The notes beneath the pieces are model-generated. The model worked only from the letters and a program-made list of their open reading frames with translations. It was not told the origin of the DNA and did no database searches. From JBEEOW01 sp041191405 (GTDB lineage: Bacteria; Bacteroidota; Bacteroidia; Cytophagales; UBA9547): a DNA stretch of 64,000 nt. The DNA lies in the NCBI GenBank assembly GCA_041191405.1, contig JBEEOW010000009.1, positions 62,001-126,000 on the forward strand. The letters run 5' to 3'. Within the stretch, counting starts at the first letter, position 1. Every line of letters starts with the position of its first letter. Positions 1 through 8,392 of this stretch are shown piece by piece. The translations under genes were made by a program, and so were the position numbers.

Positions 1-170
1 ACCTTTTCACCACACTTATTAATTAAGTATGTTTTTGTTGATGCCATGGGTGAAAATAAAATATAGCCATCAGTATTATTTGGTTGATACTCTATTAAGC
101 CTACTGTATTTTGTGCTTTACTTACTAAATGAATCAATAGTAGCAAAGCAGCTATGTAAGTATTTCTCAT
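1..170 (-). CDS. Aryl-sulfate sulfotransferase-like secreted protein, N-terminal fragment
   Basis: The gene runs off the left edge; only about 56 codons are visible. The ATG lies at 168-170 on the minus strand. The product begins with a hydrophobic signal peptide ending in SKAQ, followed by a mature start of the type NTVGLIEY, then DGYILFSPM, TKTYLINKCG. That pattern (TVGL, DGY.LF.PM..T.TYLI..CG) is what I recall from the N-terminus of Bacteroidota arylsulfotransferase (ASST) family proteins, which transfer sulfate between phenolic compounds. The catalytic part is outside the window, so the family call rests on the N-terminus only. It lies 6 bp downstream of the YHYH gene and is probably co-transcribed with it. 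Confidence 0.55.
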   Translation of the reverse strand, partial: MRNTYIAALLLLIHLVSKAQNTVGLIEYQPNNTDGYILFSPMASTKTYLINKCGEK

Positions 171-176
171 AACTAG

Positions 177-1508
177 TTACTTTTTTACAATAAATTTATG
201 AGTATAAACTTTTTTATTGGTTACTATTTTAAATAAATATATACCATTTGAAAGTTCACTAACATTGTATGTATTCATTTTATTGGGTAACACAGGAGCT
301 TGCACTATAATTTTTCCTTTGTTATCATAAATAGTTCCTATATATGTTTGTGAATAATCTGTAACATGAATTTGAAAATTAAGTTGTTCTGATGTAGGTA
401 TAGGGAACATGTCTATGTCAACTTTTTCTTCAACTTGGTCAATTGATGTTAAAATATTTACATATGGAGTAACTGCTTCATTGATTACAACAAATCCTGA
501 GTTCGGTCCCGTGTTACCATCTGTAGGATATACTTCACCATAATAAGAAGTTCCAATTACAAATGGAAAAACTGGTTTAATGCTATTGCCATATCGATCA
601 TTTACCCAATCTAAAGTAGTGAAATATGCATAGGTACCATTAGGGTATTCTTTAGTGATACAAAATCTTCCATTATGTTCATCTAAATCTCCAAATCCTT
701 TTACGTATTCGTAATCTTCCATATAAGCACCTAGTGGAGCTGCCGGAGGAGTATTGTTCAAAGGATCTAGACTTGTTGTATTGGTATCAATAGGTGGTCC
801 ATACAAATTTGGTTGTAAAATTGTACCATCAGGTAAAGTTGTTCTATTTGCAATGTTTCTTAAACGATAACTACTCTTTAACCTTTTAATAGATGATGTA
901 GTATCTAAAGGATTTGAATAACCATATCCACCATATATTGGATAACCATCAAATGCATAACCCACTATAGGTGACACGTTGATACTATCTGTAATGTCAT
1001 AAAGGCAAGAGGGACTCACATGTGTATGATATTCGCCAGAACCATTTGGATGACCTATACAAGGATCAAATGTTTCTGCTATTAAATGTTCCCAAAACCA
1101 AGCATTTTGAAACCATGTATTTTGATCTTTGTAATGTTTGGCATCTTTAGGATTATAAATTGAACAACCATTTTTCCATAATCCTATATGACCATAGCCA
1201 GTTTTGGTTTCTGGCCCAACATTTGGAATAGGATTTAATCTTATACGAAATTGATAGCCCATAGGCTTTGCAAACCATGGATTGTTAGGCCAATTGTATC
1301 CAGTTGGTATCCAAGAAGGGATGTCCTGTGTCTTAACATATACATATGTCGATGAATAATTTATTTCTTGCACATTCGTTTGTGCTCCAGCAAAACCGAT
1401 GTTTGTAATATTTTGCTGCCAGCTAGTAATGGCTGGTGAAAGTTGAGCAAATGCCACATTGCTTAAAATAATGAACAAAATGCTAATTGGTAATTTAACT
1501 TTTTTCAT
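177..1508 (-). CDS. Secreted YHYH-domain protein with T9SS sorting domain
   Basis: A 443-residue protein with a signal peptide (cleavage probably after FAQ near residue 22). The middle carries the YHYH-family signature: EYHTHVSP, then GYAFDGYPIYGG, LDEHNGRF, YAYFTT and FPFVIGTSYYGE. The last 80 or so residues (from about DMFPIPTSEQL to the end, with NGIYLFKIVTNKK near the C-terminus) form a typical T9SS type A sorting domain, so the protein should be exported across the outer membrane and anchored or released. YHYH proteins have no firmly established function. The six-base gap to the downstream sulfotransferase-like gene suggests an operon. Confidence 0.87.
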   Translation of the reverse strand: MKKVKLPISILFIILSNVAFAQLSPAITSWQQNITNIGFAGAQTNVQEINYSSTYVYVKTQDIPSWIPTGYNWPNNPWFAKPMGYQFRIRLNPIPNVGPETKTGYGHIGLWKNGCSIYNPKDAKHYKDQNTWFQNAWFWEHLIAETFDPCIGHPNGSGEYHTHVSPSCLYDITDSINVSPIVGYAFDGYPIYGGYGYSNPLDTTSSIKRLKSSYRLRNIANRTTLPDGTILQPNLYGPPIDTNTTSLDPLNNTPPAAPLGAYMEDYEYVKGFGDLDEHNGRFCITKEYPNGTYAYFTTLDWVNDRYGNSIKPVFPFVIGTSYYGEVYPTDGNTGPNSGFVVINEAVTPYVNILTSIDQVEEKVDIDMFPIPTSEQLNFQIHVTDYSQTYIGTIYDNKGKIIVQAPVLPNKMNTYNVSELSNGIYLFKIVTNKKVYTHKFIVKK

Positions 1509-1749
1509 ATGATGATTATTATTTTCACTTTGACGTAATTCTAAAATAAAGGTTTAATCAAGAGTATAAATTTATTTTTATATCCTAAAAGAAATGCGAT
1601 AAGTTAAGATGTTAATAGTTAGTTAATCTAGCGCATAATATATATTAAAAATAATTAAATATTTAACTCTACAATATTCATTAATTCACAATCTCCAAAA
1701 ACTATATTTCTACAATTTTATTAAAAGTTTATAATTTTCAAAATGTAGG

Positions 1750-1965
1750 TTAAATCTTCTGGGTGCTTTTTATTAATACTTTTATCTCTTCTGTTGAAGG
1801 TATATGTGCATCAACGGTATTTTCAAATTTCATTTTTCCATTTGGATAAAATTTATAGCAATTGGTGTGTATTGCTCCATGATTAGCAAAAATGACATTA
1901 AAATAAAAACCATTCGTTTTTAATTTGTCATTTTTTAAAACAAAATTGCCATCATAATATTTCAT
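1750..1965 (-). CDS. Small hypothetical protein, possibly truncated
   Basis: A 71-codon frame with an ATG at 1963-1965. The product contains LKTNGFYFNV, then YKFYPNGKMKFENTV and a STEEI segment. This resembles the N-terminal half of longer Bacteroidota hypothetical proteins built on a DGYY...LRFYPDGTV...TPEE pattern, as I remember them. No signal peptide is visible, and nothing in the 240 bp downstream continues the fold convincingly in another frame, so it may be a truncated remnant. It is isolated, with 166 bp to the start-side neighbour and 241 bp to the next gene. No function assigned. Confidence 0.4.
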   Translation of the reverse strand: MKYYDGNFVLKNDKLKTNGFYFNVIFANHGAIHTNCYKFYPNGKMKFENTVDAHIPSTEEIKVLIKSTQKI

Positions 1966-2132
1966 TTTTTTATAGATTGATATGTTATAAAAAAACTTTT
2001 TCTACACGACAGTTGCAAAATATCAGTTGCAAATAAAACTATTTTGTGAATAATTTTTAATTTAAAACATTTCATATATTTAAATATAATTTTACAATTT
2101 GAATAATATTTTAAGTTTTGACTTTATTTTTC

Positions 2133-3119
2133 TTAAAACTCCAACACCATACTACCCAACGTTAAGCCTGCACCTGTTCCCAACAACAATATTTTTTTAT
2201 TGTTTAAAGCTGAGTTATTTTTTATAAAATGCTCTAACCCTAAAGGAATAGATGCTGAAATACAATTGCCATAAAATGAGAGTGTTTCAACAACTTTATC
2301 TGCTTTTAAATTAAAATTGCGAAGAAAAAATTCATTGCCATATTTACTGGTTTGATGGGTTATTATTTTATCAAAATTTTGAATTTTTACTGCAATGTCA
2401 TTTTCCATTTTAGCCACAAATTGGTTTATATGCTTGGTTGTAAGTCTTATTAAGTTTTTGCCATCCATGTTAAAATAGTAACCTTCGTCAAGGGCAGTAC
2501 TTTCATGTCCACGGTTAACTACACCACCAAGTGGTACATGTGCGTGTAAAGCCCCCGATGGGTAGTTTTCAAAATGGGTATAAATGGGTGTATAACCTAT
2601 TGTTTGTGAGCTTTCTAAAATCATTGCTACTGCTGCATCGCCAAACAAACCAAATACTTTTTCATTGGCTGGTGTTAAGCATTTTGATGCTATTTCTGAA
2701 CAAACAATAGCTATTCGTTTGTATCTTTTACTCTGCAAATATAGATGTGCAACATCTAAGGCATTTAAAAAACTTAAACAAGTGGTATCAATATCCAAAC
2801 AAGGAAAATTTACTTTATCGTCTGTAATTTTTGATTTGATAATCACAGAATTATGAGGAACAGGATAATCAAAAGAAGCTCCTGCAAATATCAGTAAATC
2901 AATATCTTTGGCTTGTAAGTTTGCTTTTAATAATGCTTGTTTAAGTACTTTTGCTCCCATATCGCATACATTTTCGTTTTTAGCAACATGGTAACGGTAT
3001 TGTACTCCAGTATTTTTTTCAATTCTACCTATTTTACCTTGGGCAATTACATCTAGTTTTTCGGAGGTAATGGCTGTTCCTGGCAAATATTTTTCTATAG
3101 CTAAGATGTTAATTTTCAT
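2133..3119 (-). CDS. 3-oxoacyl-ACP synthase III family protein (KAS III / OleA-like)
   Basis: A 328-residue thiolase-fold condensing enzyme. The Cys-His-Asn triad of KAS III proteins is visible: Cys114 in DTTCLSFLNA, His255 in ITHQTSKYG and Asn285 in FYGNCISASIP, followed by the C-terminal LLLGTGAGLTLGSM loop. The FGDAAVAMILE segment is also standard. The housekeeping HQAN motif is replaced by HQTS, so it is probably a specialised condensing enzyme rather than the FabH of fatty acid synthesis. It is the last gene of the seven-gene minus-strand cluster and overlaps the adenylating enzyme upstream by 11 bp. By analogy with OleA it could condense two acyl groups, but that is inference from context. 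Confidence 0.87.
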   Translation of the reverse strand: MKINILAIEKYLPGTAITSEKLDVIAQGKIGRIEKNTGVQYRYHVAKNENVCDMGAKVLKQALLKANLQAKDIDLLIFAGASFDYPVPHNSVIIKSKITDDKVNFPCLDIDTTCLSFLNALDVAHLYLQSKRYKRIAIVCSEIASKCLTPANEKVFGLFGDAAVAMILESSQTIGYTPIYTHFENYPSGALHAHVPLGGVVNRGHESTALDEGYYFNMDGKNLIRLTTKHINQFVAKMENDIAVKIQNFDKIITHQTSKYGNEFFLRNFNLKADKVVETLSFYGNCISASIPLGLEHFIKNNSALNNKKILLLGTGAGLTLGSMVLEF

Positions 3120-4401
3120 AACTTAATCTTTTAATTTTTCTTAATTTATTTCCTTGAATATGAGCTATTTCGTTTTTAAATACATACTCAATTGCTGATA
3201 TTCCATTTTCAAGAAATAGTGTATTCAATACAACTTCTAACTGGTTTTGAAGCAATTCGAAATCTTTCAATTCACACTCAATACCAATTTCTAATTGATG
3301 AGCGCTTACTTGAGTAATTGTATATCTAGTAAAGGAATTTGTTTTTAAGGCAATTCGACGAGCAATTAAGTCAGGGTAAATTTTTATGTCATTAAAAATC
3401 AACACGTCATCATCTCTTCCAATAATTTTTTCAATAGCCATTAATGAGGAACCGCATGCACAAGGAGTTTTTTTAACTTTAAGAATATCATTCATTTTGT
3501 ATTTTACCACTGGCTGAGAATGACGGGAGAAATCAGTAATAATTGGGTAAAAATGCGCATCATCAATCCATTCTTGGTCAATTTTTACAAAATCTTCATT
3601 TAAGTGCATGGTGCCATGCGCACAGCTTACTCCTAAAAAACCTTCTGTACATTGATATACTTCTTTGATTTTTAGATTAAATGTTTGTTCGAAAAACAAT
3701 TTGTCACTTTCATGTAATACTTCTGCAAATGAAATTATTTGGGTAGGTTGAATTTGGATAATATTGTTTTGTTGAGCTAAAGCAATATGTTGTAAAATAG
3801 ATGGTTGCGAAGCCAAAATAGATGGATTATAACTATTGAGCTCCTGTAATAAAGCTGGCATTGGTTTAAAAATATCGAAATACTTAAATTCAAATAATTT
3901 TGACTCCACAGATGAATACAAATTACTGTTTGCTCTAAGAAAAAATGCTACTTTTTGTTTTTTAAAAAATTTAGGTTTAATCACCCTGTGCATAACCAAA
4001 GCCACCCATAAAGCTCTTTCATCTTCTGAAACCAAGAAAATTCCTCTTTTCCCACTTGTGCCTGTGGATAAACCTACTGTAATTCCATTGATTTCACTTT
4101 TAAAATTTCTAGTATTTTCAGCTTCTAGGGCAACTTGCATGGCATTGGTTAAAGTAATATTTTGTGTATTTATGAAATCAAAATTCGCCATAAATAAGTC
4201 TTTATTCATGTTTGGTACATATTCCCACTCAAACTTATTATTTTTAAAAAATGGCAAATAATACTTTGATTTTGACAATACATTTTTGGCAAATAATTCA
4301 AGTTTAGATTTTTGATAATCTGTAATTTGTTTGCGTGATTTTAATTTTTGAGCAAATAAAATTCGCAAATATTGTAATATAATTTTCAGCTTAAATTTCA
4401 T
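3109..4401 (-). CDS. F390 synthetase-related adenylate-forming enzyme
   Basis: A 430-residue protein of the PaaK/F390-synthetase-like branch of AMP-forming enzymes. The phosphate-binding loop is STGTSGKRG (residues 112-120), followed by a GIFLVS segment typical of this clade. Further on come YQCTEGFLGVSC, a Cys-rich CACGSS stretch and IIGRDDDVL, matching the adenylation core and hinge. Such enzymes activate a carboxylate as an acyl-adenylate. The substrate is unknown; methanogen F420 chemistry is not implied. It overlaps both neighbours by 11 bp, so translation is probably coupled. Partnered with a ketoacyl synthase III, it may activate a beta-keto or beta-hydroxy acid (inference). Confidence 0.83.
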   Translation of the reverse strand: MKFKLKIILQYLRILFAQKLKSRKQITDYQKSKLELFAKNVLSKSKYYLPFFKNNKFEWEYVPNMNKDLFMANFDFINTQNITLTNAMQVALEAENTRNFKSEINGITVGLSTGTSGKRGIFLVSEDERALWVALVMHRVIKPKFFKKQKVAFFLRANSNLYSSVESKLFEFKYFDIFKPMPALLQELNSYNPSILASQPSILQHIALAQQNNIIQIQPTQIISFAEVLHESDKLFFEQTFNLKIKEVYQCTEGFLGVSCAHGTMHLNEDFVKIDQEWIDDAHFYPIITDFSRHSQPVVKYKMNDILKVKKTPCACGSSLMAIEKIIGRDDDVLIFNDIKIYPDLIARRIALKTNSFTRYTITQVSAHQLEIGIECELKDFELLQNQLEVVLNTLFLENGISAIEYVFKNEIAHIQGNKLRKIKRLSYEN

Positions 4402-5230
4402 TACTTATAAAATTTAAAGTGTCAGGACAATGCGTAAATAATATGTCACAACTTGGGTTTAGCTTTTTATAAGCTCTTAATTTTGATTGGGTAACAACAA
4501 AATCAGTCCATGAATCAAAAAAGAGTTTTACTATTTTTCTAGGTAAAATTTCTTTTTCAAATGTTTCAGTACTCCAAGCAGCATCCGTGGCAAATACCAA
4601 ATGTTGATCATCATTTTTGAAAATAAAGCCTAACATTCCTTTGGCATGACCAGATACAAGAATTAATTCAAAACATTGATTATTAAATAGATGATAATGT
4701 GTAATTCCGAAAGTATCAATTTCAATAGAGCTAGCAAGTTGTTCAATTGTTGTTACTCTTTCATAAAAATTATTGGGTAATAAACCATGTAAAATACCTT
4801 TACTCACAGCTTTTAAACCCGACAATTTTTTAACTTCTTCTAAAGATGATTGAGTGCAAATGAATGTAGCTTTATCAAAATCTCTTAATCCTGCGATATG
4901 GTCTGCATGAAAATGAGAGATGATTATATATTTTATTTCATCAGTACTTATTCCTTTTGCTTTTAAAATTGATTTTGCGGATTCATTTTCTTTTAAAAAT
5001 ACTGGAGTAGCCCAGCGGTAAAACCTAGCAGGAAAACTTTTTGTAACCTCTTGAAAATGTTCACTATATCCTGTATCAAACATGATATAGCCAATTTCAG
5101 GAATAAAAATCAAAGCCCAAACTGCATAGAATTTAGCTTTCCCTTTTCCTGAAATAGGATTAACTACATTGGCATGTGCTTCACAATAGCCTGATGCAAA
5201 AAACTCTATTGTTGTTGAGATTGGTGCCAT
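4391..5230 (-). CDS. MBL-fold metallo-hydrolase
   Basis: A 279-residue metallo-beta-lactamase-fold protein. The metal-binding motif HFHADH (His106, His108, Asp110, His111) follows a hydrophobic strand (YIIIS). A further ligand His probably sits in LVSGHAKGMLGF, and an Asp in VFATDAAW; an early FDTG strand is also as expected. This resembles the AHL-lactonase/quorum-quenching-like branch, which hydrolyses esters, lactones or thioesters, but the substrate cannot be read from sequence. No signal peptide is visible, so it is probably cytoplasmic. It overlaps the SDR gene by 25 bp and the adenylating enzyme by 11 bp. Confidence 0.85.
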   Translation of the reverse strand: MAPISTTIEFFASGYCEAHANVVNPISGKGKAKFYAVWALIFIPEIGYIMFDTGYSEHFQEVTKSFPARFYRWATPVFLKENESAKSILKAKGISTDEIKYIIISHFHADHIAGLRDFDKATFICTQSSLEEVKKLSGLKAVSKGILHGLLPNNFYERVTTIEQLASSIEIDTFGITHYHLFNNQCFELILVSGHAKGMLGFIFKNDDQHLVFATDAAWSTETFEKEILPRKIVKLFFDSWTDFVVTQSKLRAYKKLNPSCDILFTHCPDTLNFISNEI

Positions 5231-6216
5231 TGTATATATTCGTTTATGCCTTCATAAGTATTCATTACAGGTTGATAGTTAAGCATTTGTTTTGCTTTTG
5301 AAATATCAAGGGTGAAACTTTCAGCCAAAATTCCTATGCCGTATTTTGTAAGTGCCGGTTCAGTTTTTTGTTTTAGTAAATTTGCTTTGAATTCAACCAC
5401 TGAAGCGGCAAACATGGCTACAGATTTAGGTACTTTTTTAGAGGGAGGGGTAAGATTTAATTGGGTTAAAGCATAGTTGAGTGCATCCCAAAATGCTTCT
5501 GCTTTTCCATCAGTAATGTTGTATGCTTGTCCGTAAGCTGGTTGTGGAGCATTGATTGCACAAATTATTGCCTCAATTACATTTCGTACACAAGTGAAAT
5601 CACAGATGTTTTTCCCATCCCCAATAATTTTAAGTTTGCCTTGATAATATGCTTCTAAAACTCTAGGAAAAATAACAGTATCTTCAGCACCGATAATGGC
5701 TCTTGGTCTTAAAGCAATGGTTTCAATGCCTTTTTGGTTTTTGTTTAAAACCAATTCTTCAGCCATAAGCTTAGTTTGCGCATAATTATTTACCATTTTT
5801 GTTGGTAATAGGTCGCTTTCTTTTACATTAAATCTACTCGTAAAATCGAAGTAAATACTTGGTGTTGAAATAAATATAAATTTTTGAACGCCATTTTTTA
5901 TGCTTGCATTTAAAAGTGTATCAGTAGCAATGTAGTTTGAACTATAAAATTTTTCAAAAGCTCCGTAAGGCGACGAAAGTGCAGCACAATGCACAACAAT
6001 TGAAGCATTTTGTGTAAGTTTCTCACAAAAATTTTCATCACATAAATCGCCAGCTATAAAAGTACAACCAACAGATTGAAGTTCTTCAGTACGAACATTT
6101 CTTCTGGAAGTAGCTACTATTTCATAATCTGTAAAATGATTTACGAAATGTTTGGCTACCCTTCCGCCTAAAAAACCAGCTGATCCTGTAATTATTATTT
6201 TAGATTGTTGATTCAT
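5206..6216 (-). CDS. NAD-dependent epimerase/dehydratase family (extended SDR, 3-beta-HSD/OleD-like)
   Basis: A 336-residue extended short-chain dehydrogenase. The N-terminal Rossmann motif is GSAGFLGG (residues 11-18), Asp57 of AGDL contacts the cofactor region, and the catalytic Tyr145-x3-Lys149 is visible in NNYAQTKLMAEE. The layout resembles 3-beta-hydroxysteroid dehydrogenase-type enzymes, the group that also contains OleD, which reduces beta-keto acids in long-chain olefin synthesis. In this cluster it could reduce the keto group made by the condensing enzyme (inference). The start overlaps the end of the hydroxylase gene by 17 bp. Confidence 0.85.
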   Translation of the reverse strand: MNQQSKIIITGSAGFLGGRVAKHFVNHFTDYEIVATSRRNVRTEELQSVGCTFIAGDLCDENFCEKLTQNASIVVHCAALSSPYGAFEKFYSSNYIATDTLLNASIKNGVQKFIFISTPSIYFDFTSRFNVKESDLLPTKMVNNYAQTKLMAEELVLNKNQKGIETIALRPRAIIGAEDTVIFPRVLEAYYQGKLKIIGDGKNICDFTCVRNVIEAIICAINAPQPAYGQAYNITDGKAEAFWDALNYALTQLNLTPPSKKVPKSVAMFAASVVEFKANLLKQKTEPALTKYGIGILAESFTLDISKAKQMLNYQPVMNTYEGINEYIQWHQSQQQ

Positions 6217-7306
6217 CGTTTTTTAAACTCTTTAGTAAAGTAATAAATCCATGTATAAAAAATAATATAAGTAAGAATATCAGTACTTTATCAATATTTT
6301 TGAGAGATATAAAATAGATAGTATTTGCAATGCAAGCTATTAAAAACCAAAACCAATAACCAATTTTAGTATTTTCAAATAATAATCCATTGGCAATAGA
6401 GCCACAAAAAATGATACCAAACAAAGCCCATTTGTTCCACCCAAACCAACTATGTTCAATAAATATAAAGTAAAGTAATAGTGCAAATAACACAAAACTC
6501 CCCATTCCAATCCAACTTTGCGACAATTGAACATTTTGATTTTTTTCAAAGCTTGGTATTTTAATGTTCAATGATTTTAAAAATGGAATATTATTAATCC
6601 AGAATGTATTCATAGATTTTACGGAATTATTTACTCCGTATTGAATTTCAATATTTGCATTTTCTTGTTGATATGTACCAAATAGTTTATCCCAAATTAT
6701 AAATGTGCCTCCAAAGTTTTTATCAATATATTCTTTGTTTTTACCATGATGTACTCTGTGATGTGAAGGTGTAACAAACAGATATTCAAGTATTCCGCTT
6801 TTATTTACAATTCTATTGTGATTATAAAATTGAATAAAATAATTGATTGAAGATACCCCAAGAAAGATGTCGAAAGGCAAACCTAAAATGGCTAATCCAG
6901 CAAAAAAAGGAAACGAACTTAAAGATGAATACCAAGAATTTCTGATACCAAGAGATAAGCTAAAGTGCTCTCCTTCATGATGAACTACATGAATATTCCA
7001 AAATAATTCAATTTTATGGTGCAATCGGTGTAACCAATAAAAGCAAAAATCCCATGCCAAATACCCAATAATCCATTGAAGCAAAATAGGTAATTGGTTA
7101 AATAAATCCATTGAAAAATGTTGATAAGTAAAATAATAAGCATACAATTCTACTCCTCTAAGTATCCACATCAATATATGACCTGAGTTTAAATTGGTAA
7201 CTATTTCACCCCAAGGTATTTTTTCCTTGTATATAAACTTAAGTAATATCAGTTCAATGATTACTAAAGTTATCAAAAATCCATTTCCTAATACTAAGCC
7301 TATCAT
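6200..7306 (-). CDS. Sterol desaturase / fatty acid hydroxylase family membrane protein
   Basis: A 368-residue integral membrane protein with several hydrophobic helices at the N-terminus (residues 3-25) and a hydrophobic C-terminal third. The di-iron histidine boxes are clear: HRLHH (93-97), HVVHH (106-110) and TPSHHRVHH (179-187). The SLSLGIRNSW stretch after the second box resembles the alkylglycerol-monooxygenase-like group. These enzymes hydroxylate or desaturate lipid chains at the membrane with O2. It lies 2 bp downstream of the DUF3419 gene and overlaps the SDR gene by 17 bp. The substrate is unknown. Confidence 0.88.
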   Translation of the reverse strand: MIGLVLGNGFLITLVIIELILLKFIYKEKIPWGEIVTNLNSGHILMWILRGVELYAYYFTYQHFSMDLFNQLPILLQWIIGYLAWDFCFYWLHRLHHKIELFWNIHVVHHEGEHFSLSLGIRNSWYSSLSSFPFFAGLAILGLPFDIFLGVSSINYFIQFYNHNRIVNKSGILEYLFVTPSHHRVHHGKNKEYIDKNFGGTFIIWDKLFGTYQQENANIEIQYGVNNSVKSMNTFWINNIPFLKSLNIKIPSFEKNQNVQLSQSWIGMGSFVLFALLLYFIFIEHSWFGWNKWALFGIIFCGSIANGLLFENTKIGYWFWFLIACIANTIYFISLKNIDKVLIFLLILFFIHGFITLLKSLKNDESTI

Positions 7307-7308
7307 TT

Positions 7309-8385
7309 TTACTTATTTATTTGTCCTACACAAAAGGTATAAATAGCTGATTCATCACTTTTATATAACTCATTTTCAAGTGACTTATTCCTTATAATTG
7401 ATTTAAAGTTCAGTTCAGGATTGCGCTTTACCAAAAATTGTCGTTCACAAAATTTGGCATTATTTGTAGCTGCATTTATTACATTTTCCCAAATTTCATT
7501 GTACACATTTTCAGGAGCATACGATGAAAAATCGGACAATGAAAAGGCTGAAATAGAATCAGGACAAGTTTGTAAATAAGCATTTAGCGAACCAGTAACT
7601 ATCTCTATTTTATGTAAATTTTGTTTTATTAATTCATAATTCTCTGCTCTTAAATGATGAGGTAAAATACATTCAGCCGCATAGCCACTGTTAAAAATTA
7701 AGTTAGCATAATGATTTGTTTTAAAATGAAAATGATTTGCCATAAAATCTAACCTTTGTTTAATGTAAGCATAAACATCAAAATCCTTTGCAATAATTTG
7801 TGCTCCAGGTTCTTTGATAATATGTACCCATAAAAATCGGTTGCATATTACTTTCAAAAACAATTTCCAAGTAACATTACTCCATTGCTTATTCCAAATC
7901 TGTTGTTGAGTTTGTAAATCGGGAGCCTGCATAAGTGCTTTTATTAGCCCTTTTCGTAAATAGGCCATTTTTAGCATTGACTTTAATAATTTTTCCCAAG
8001 TGCCACAATACAAAACACCTTCTTCTATAAGTGAAAAGTGTTGTGTCCAATAGTTTTTGGCATCTTTTGAAAGATGTGGTACTATTTTTTGAAAAATATA
8101 TTTTTTTTCGGATGAATGTTTGATACCAATAAATTCACAAAAATCATTATAATTCAATGCTTTATAAGCAGCAATTTTTAGTTCTAAAAGAAAATTTTGT
8201 GTACTGTTAAAATCAATACTAATCACTTTAGCTGGCGAATCAACCAATAAATCTAAACTTCTGGCACCACTACCTGTGATACATAAAACAGTATCAAAAC
8301 CATTTAGTTGAAGTGCTTTTCTTTCAGATTCACTATCTTCATTACTTGCCGAATAATTGATTTTATCAAAAAATCCTGTTTCCAT
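7309..8385 (-). CDS. DUF3419 family protein, BtaA-like aminocarboxypropyl transferase
   Basis: A 358-residue protein with the DUF3419 N-terminus (FDKINYSASNEDSESERKAL), then a SAM-binding loop LCITGSGARSLDLL (residues 34-47) and an acidic residue at the end of the next strand (VISIDFNSTQ). The C-terminal part contains FSLSDFSSY. BtaA, the known member, moves the 3-amino-3-carboxypropyl group of S-adenosylmethionine onto diacylglycerol to start betaine-lipid synthesis. No BtaB-like N-methyltransferase lies nearby, so a different acceptor or a non-methylated product is possible. It sits between the Rieske and hydroxylase genes with gaps of 7 and 2 bp. Confidence 0.8.
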   Translation of the reverse strand: METGFFDKINYSASNEDSESERKALQLNGFDTVLCITGSGARSLDLLVDSPAKVISIDFNSTQNFLLELKIAAYKALNYNDFCEFIGIKHSSEKKYIFQKIVPHLSKDAKNYWTQHFSLIEEGVLYCGTWEKLLKSMLKMAYLRKGLIKALMQAPDLQTQQQIWNKQWSNVTWKLFLKVICNRFLWVHIIKEPGAQIIAKDFDVYAYIKQRLDFMANHFHFKTNHYANLIFNSGYAAECILPHHLRAENYELIKQNLHKIEIVTGSLNAYLQTCPDSISAFSLSDFSSYAPENVYNEIWENVINAATNNAKFCERQFLVKRNPELNFKSIIRNKSLENELYKSDESAIYTFCVGQINK

Positions 8386-8392
8386 AATTCTC

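Noticed and set aside
3836..4261. Plus-strand frame of 141 codons
   Set aside because: Antisense shadow of the F390-synthetase-like gene, with no start context or recognisable domain.
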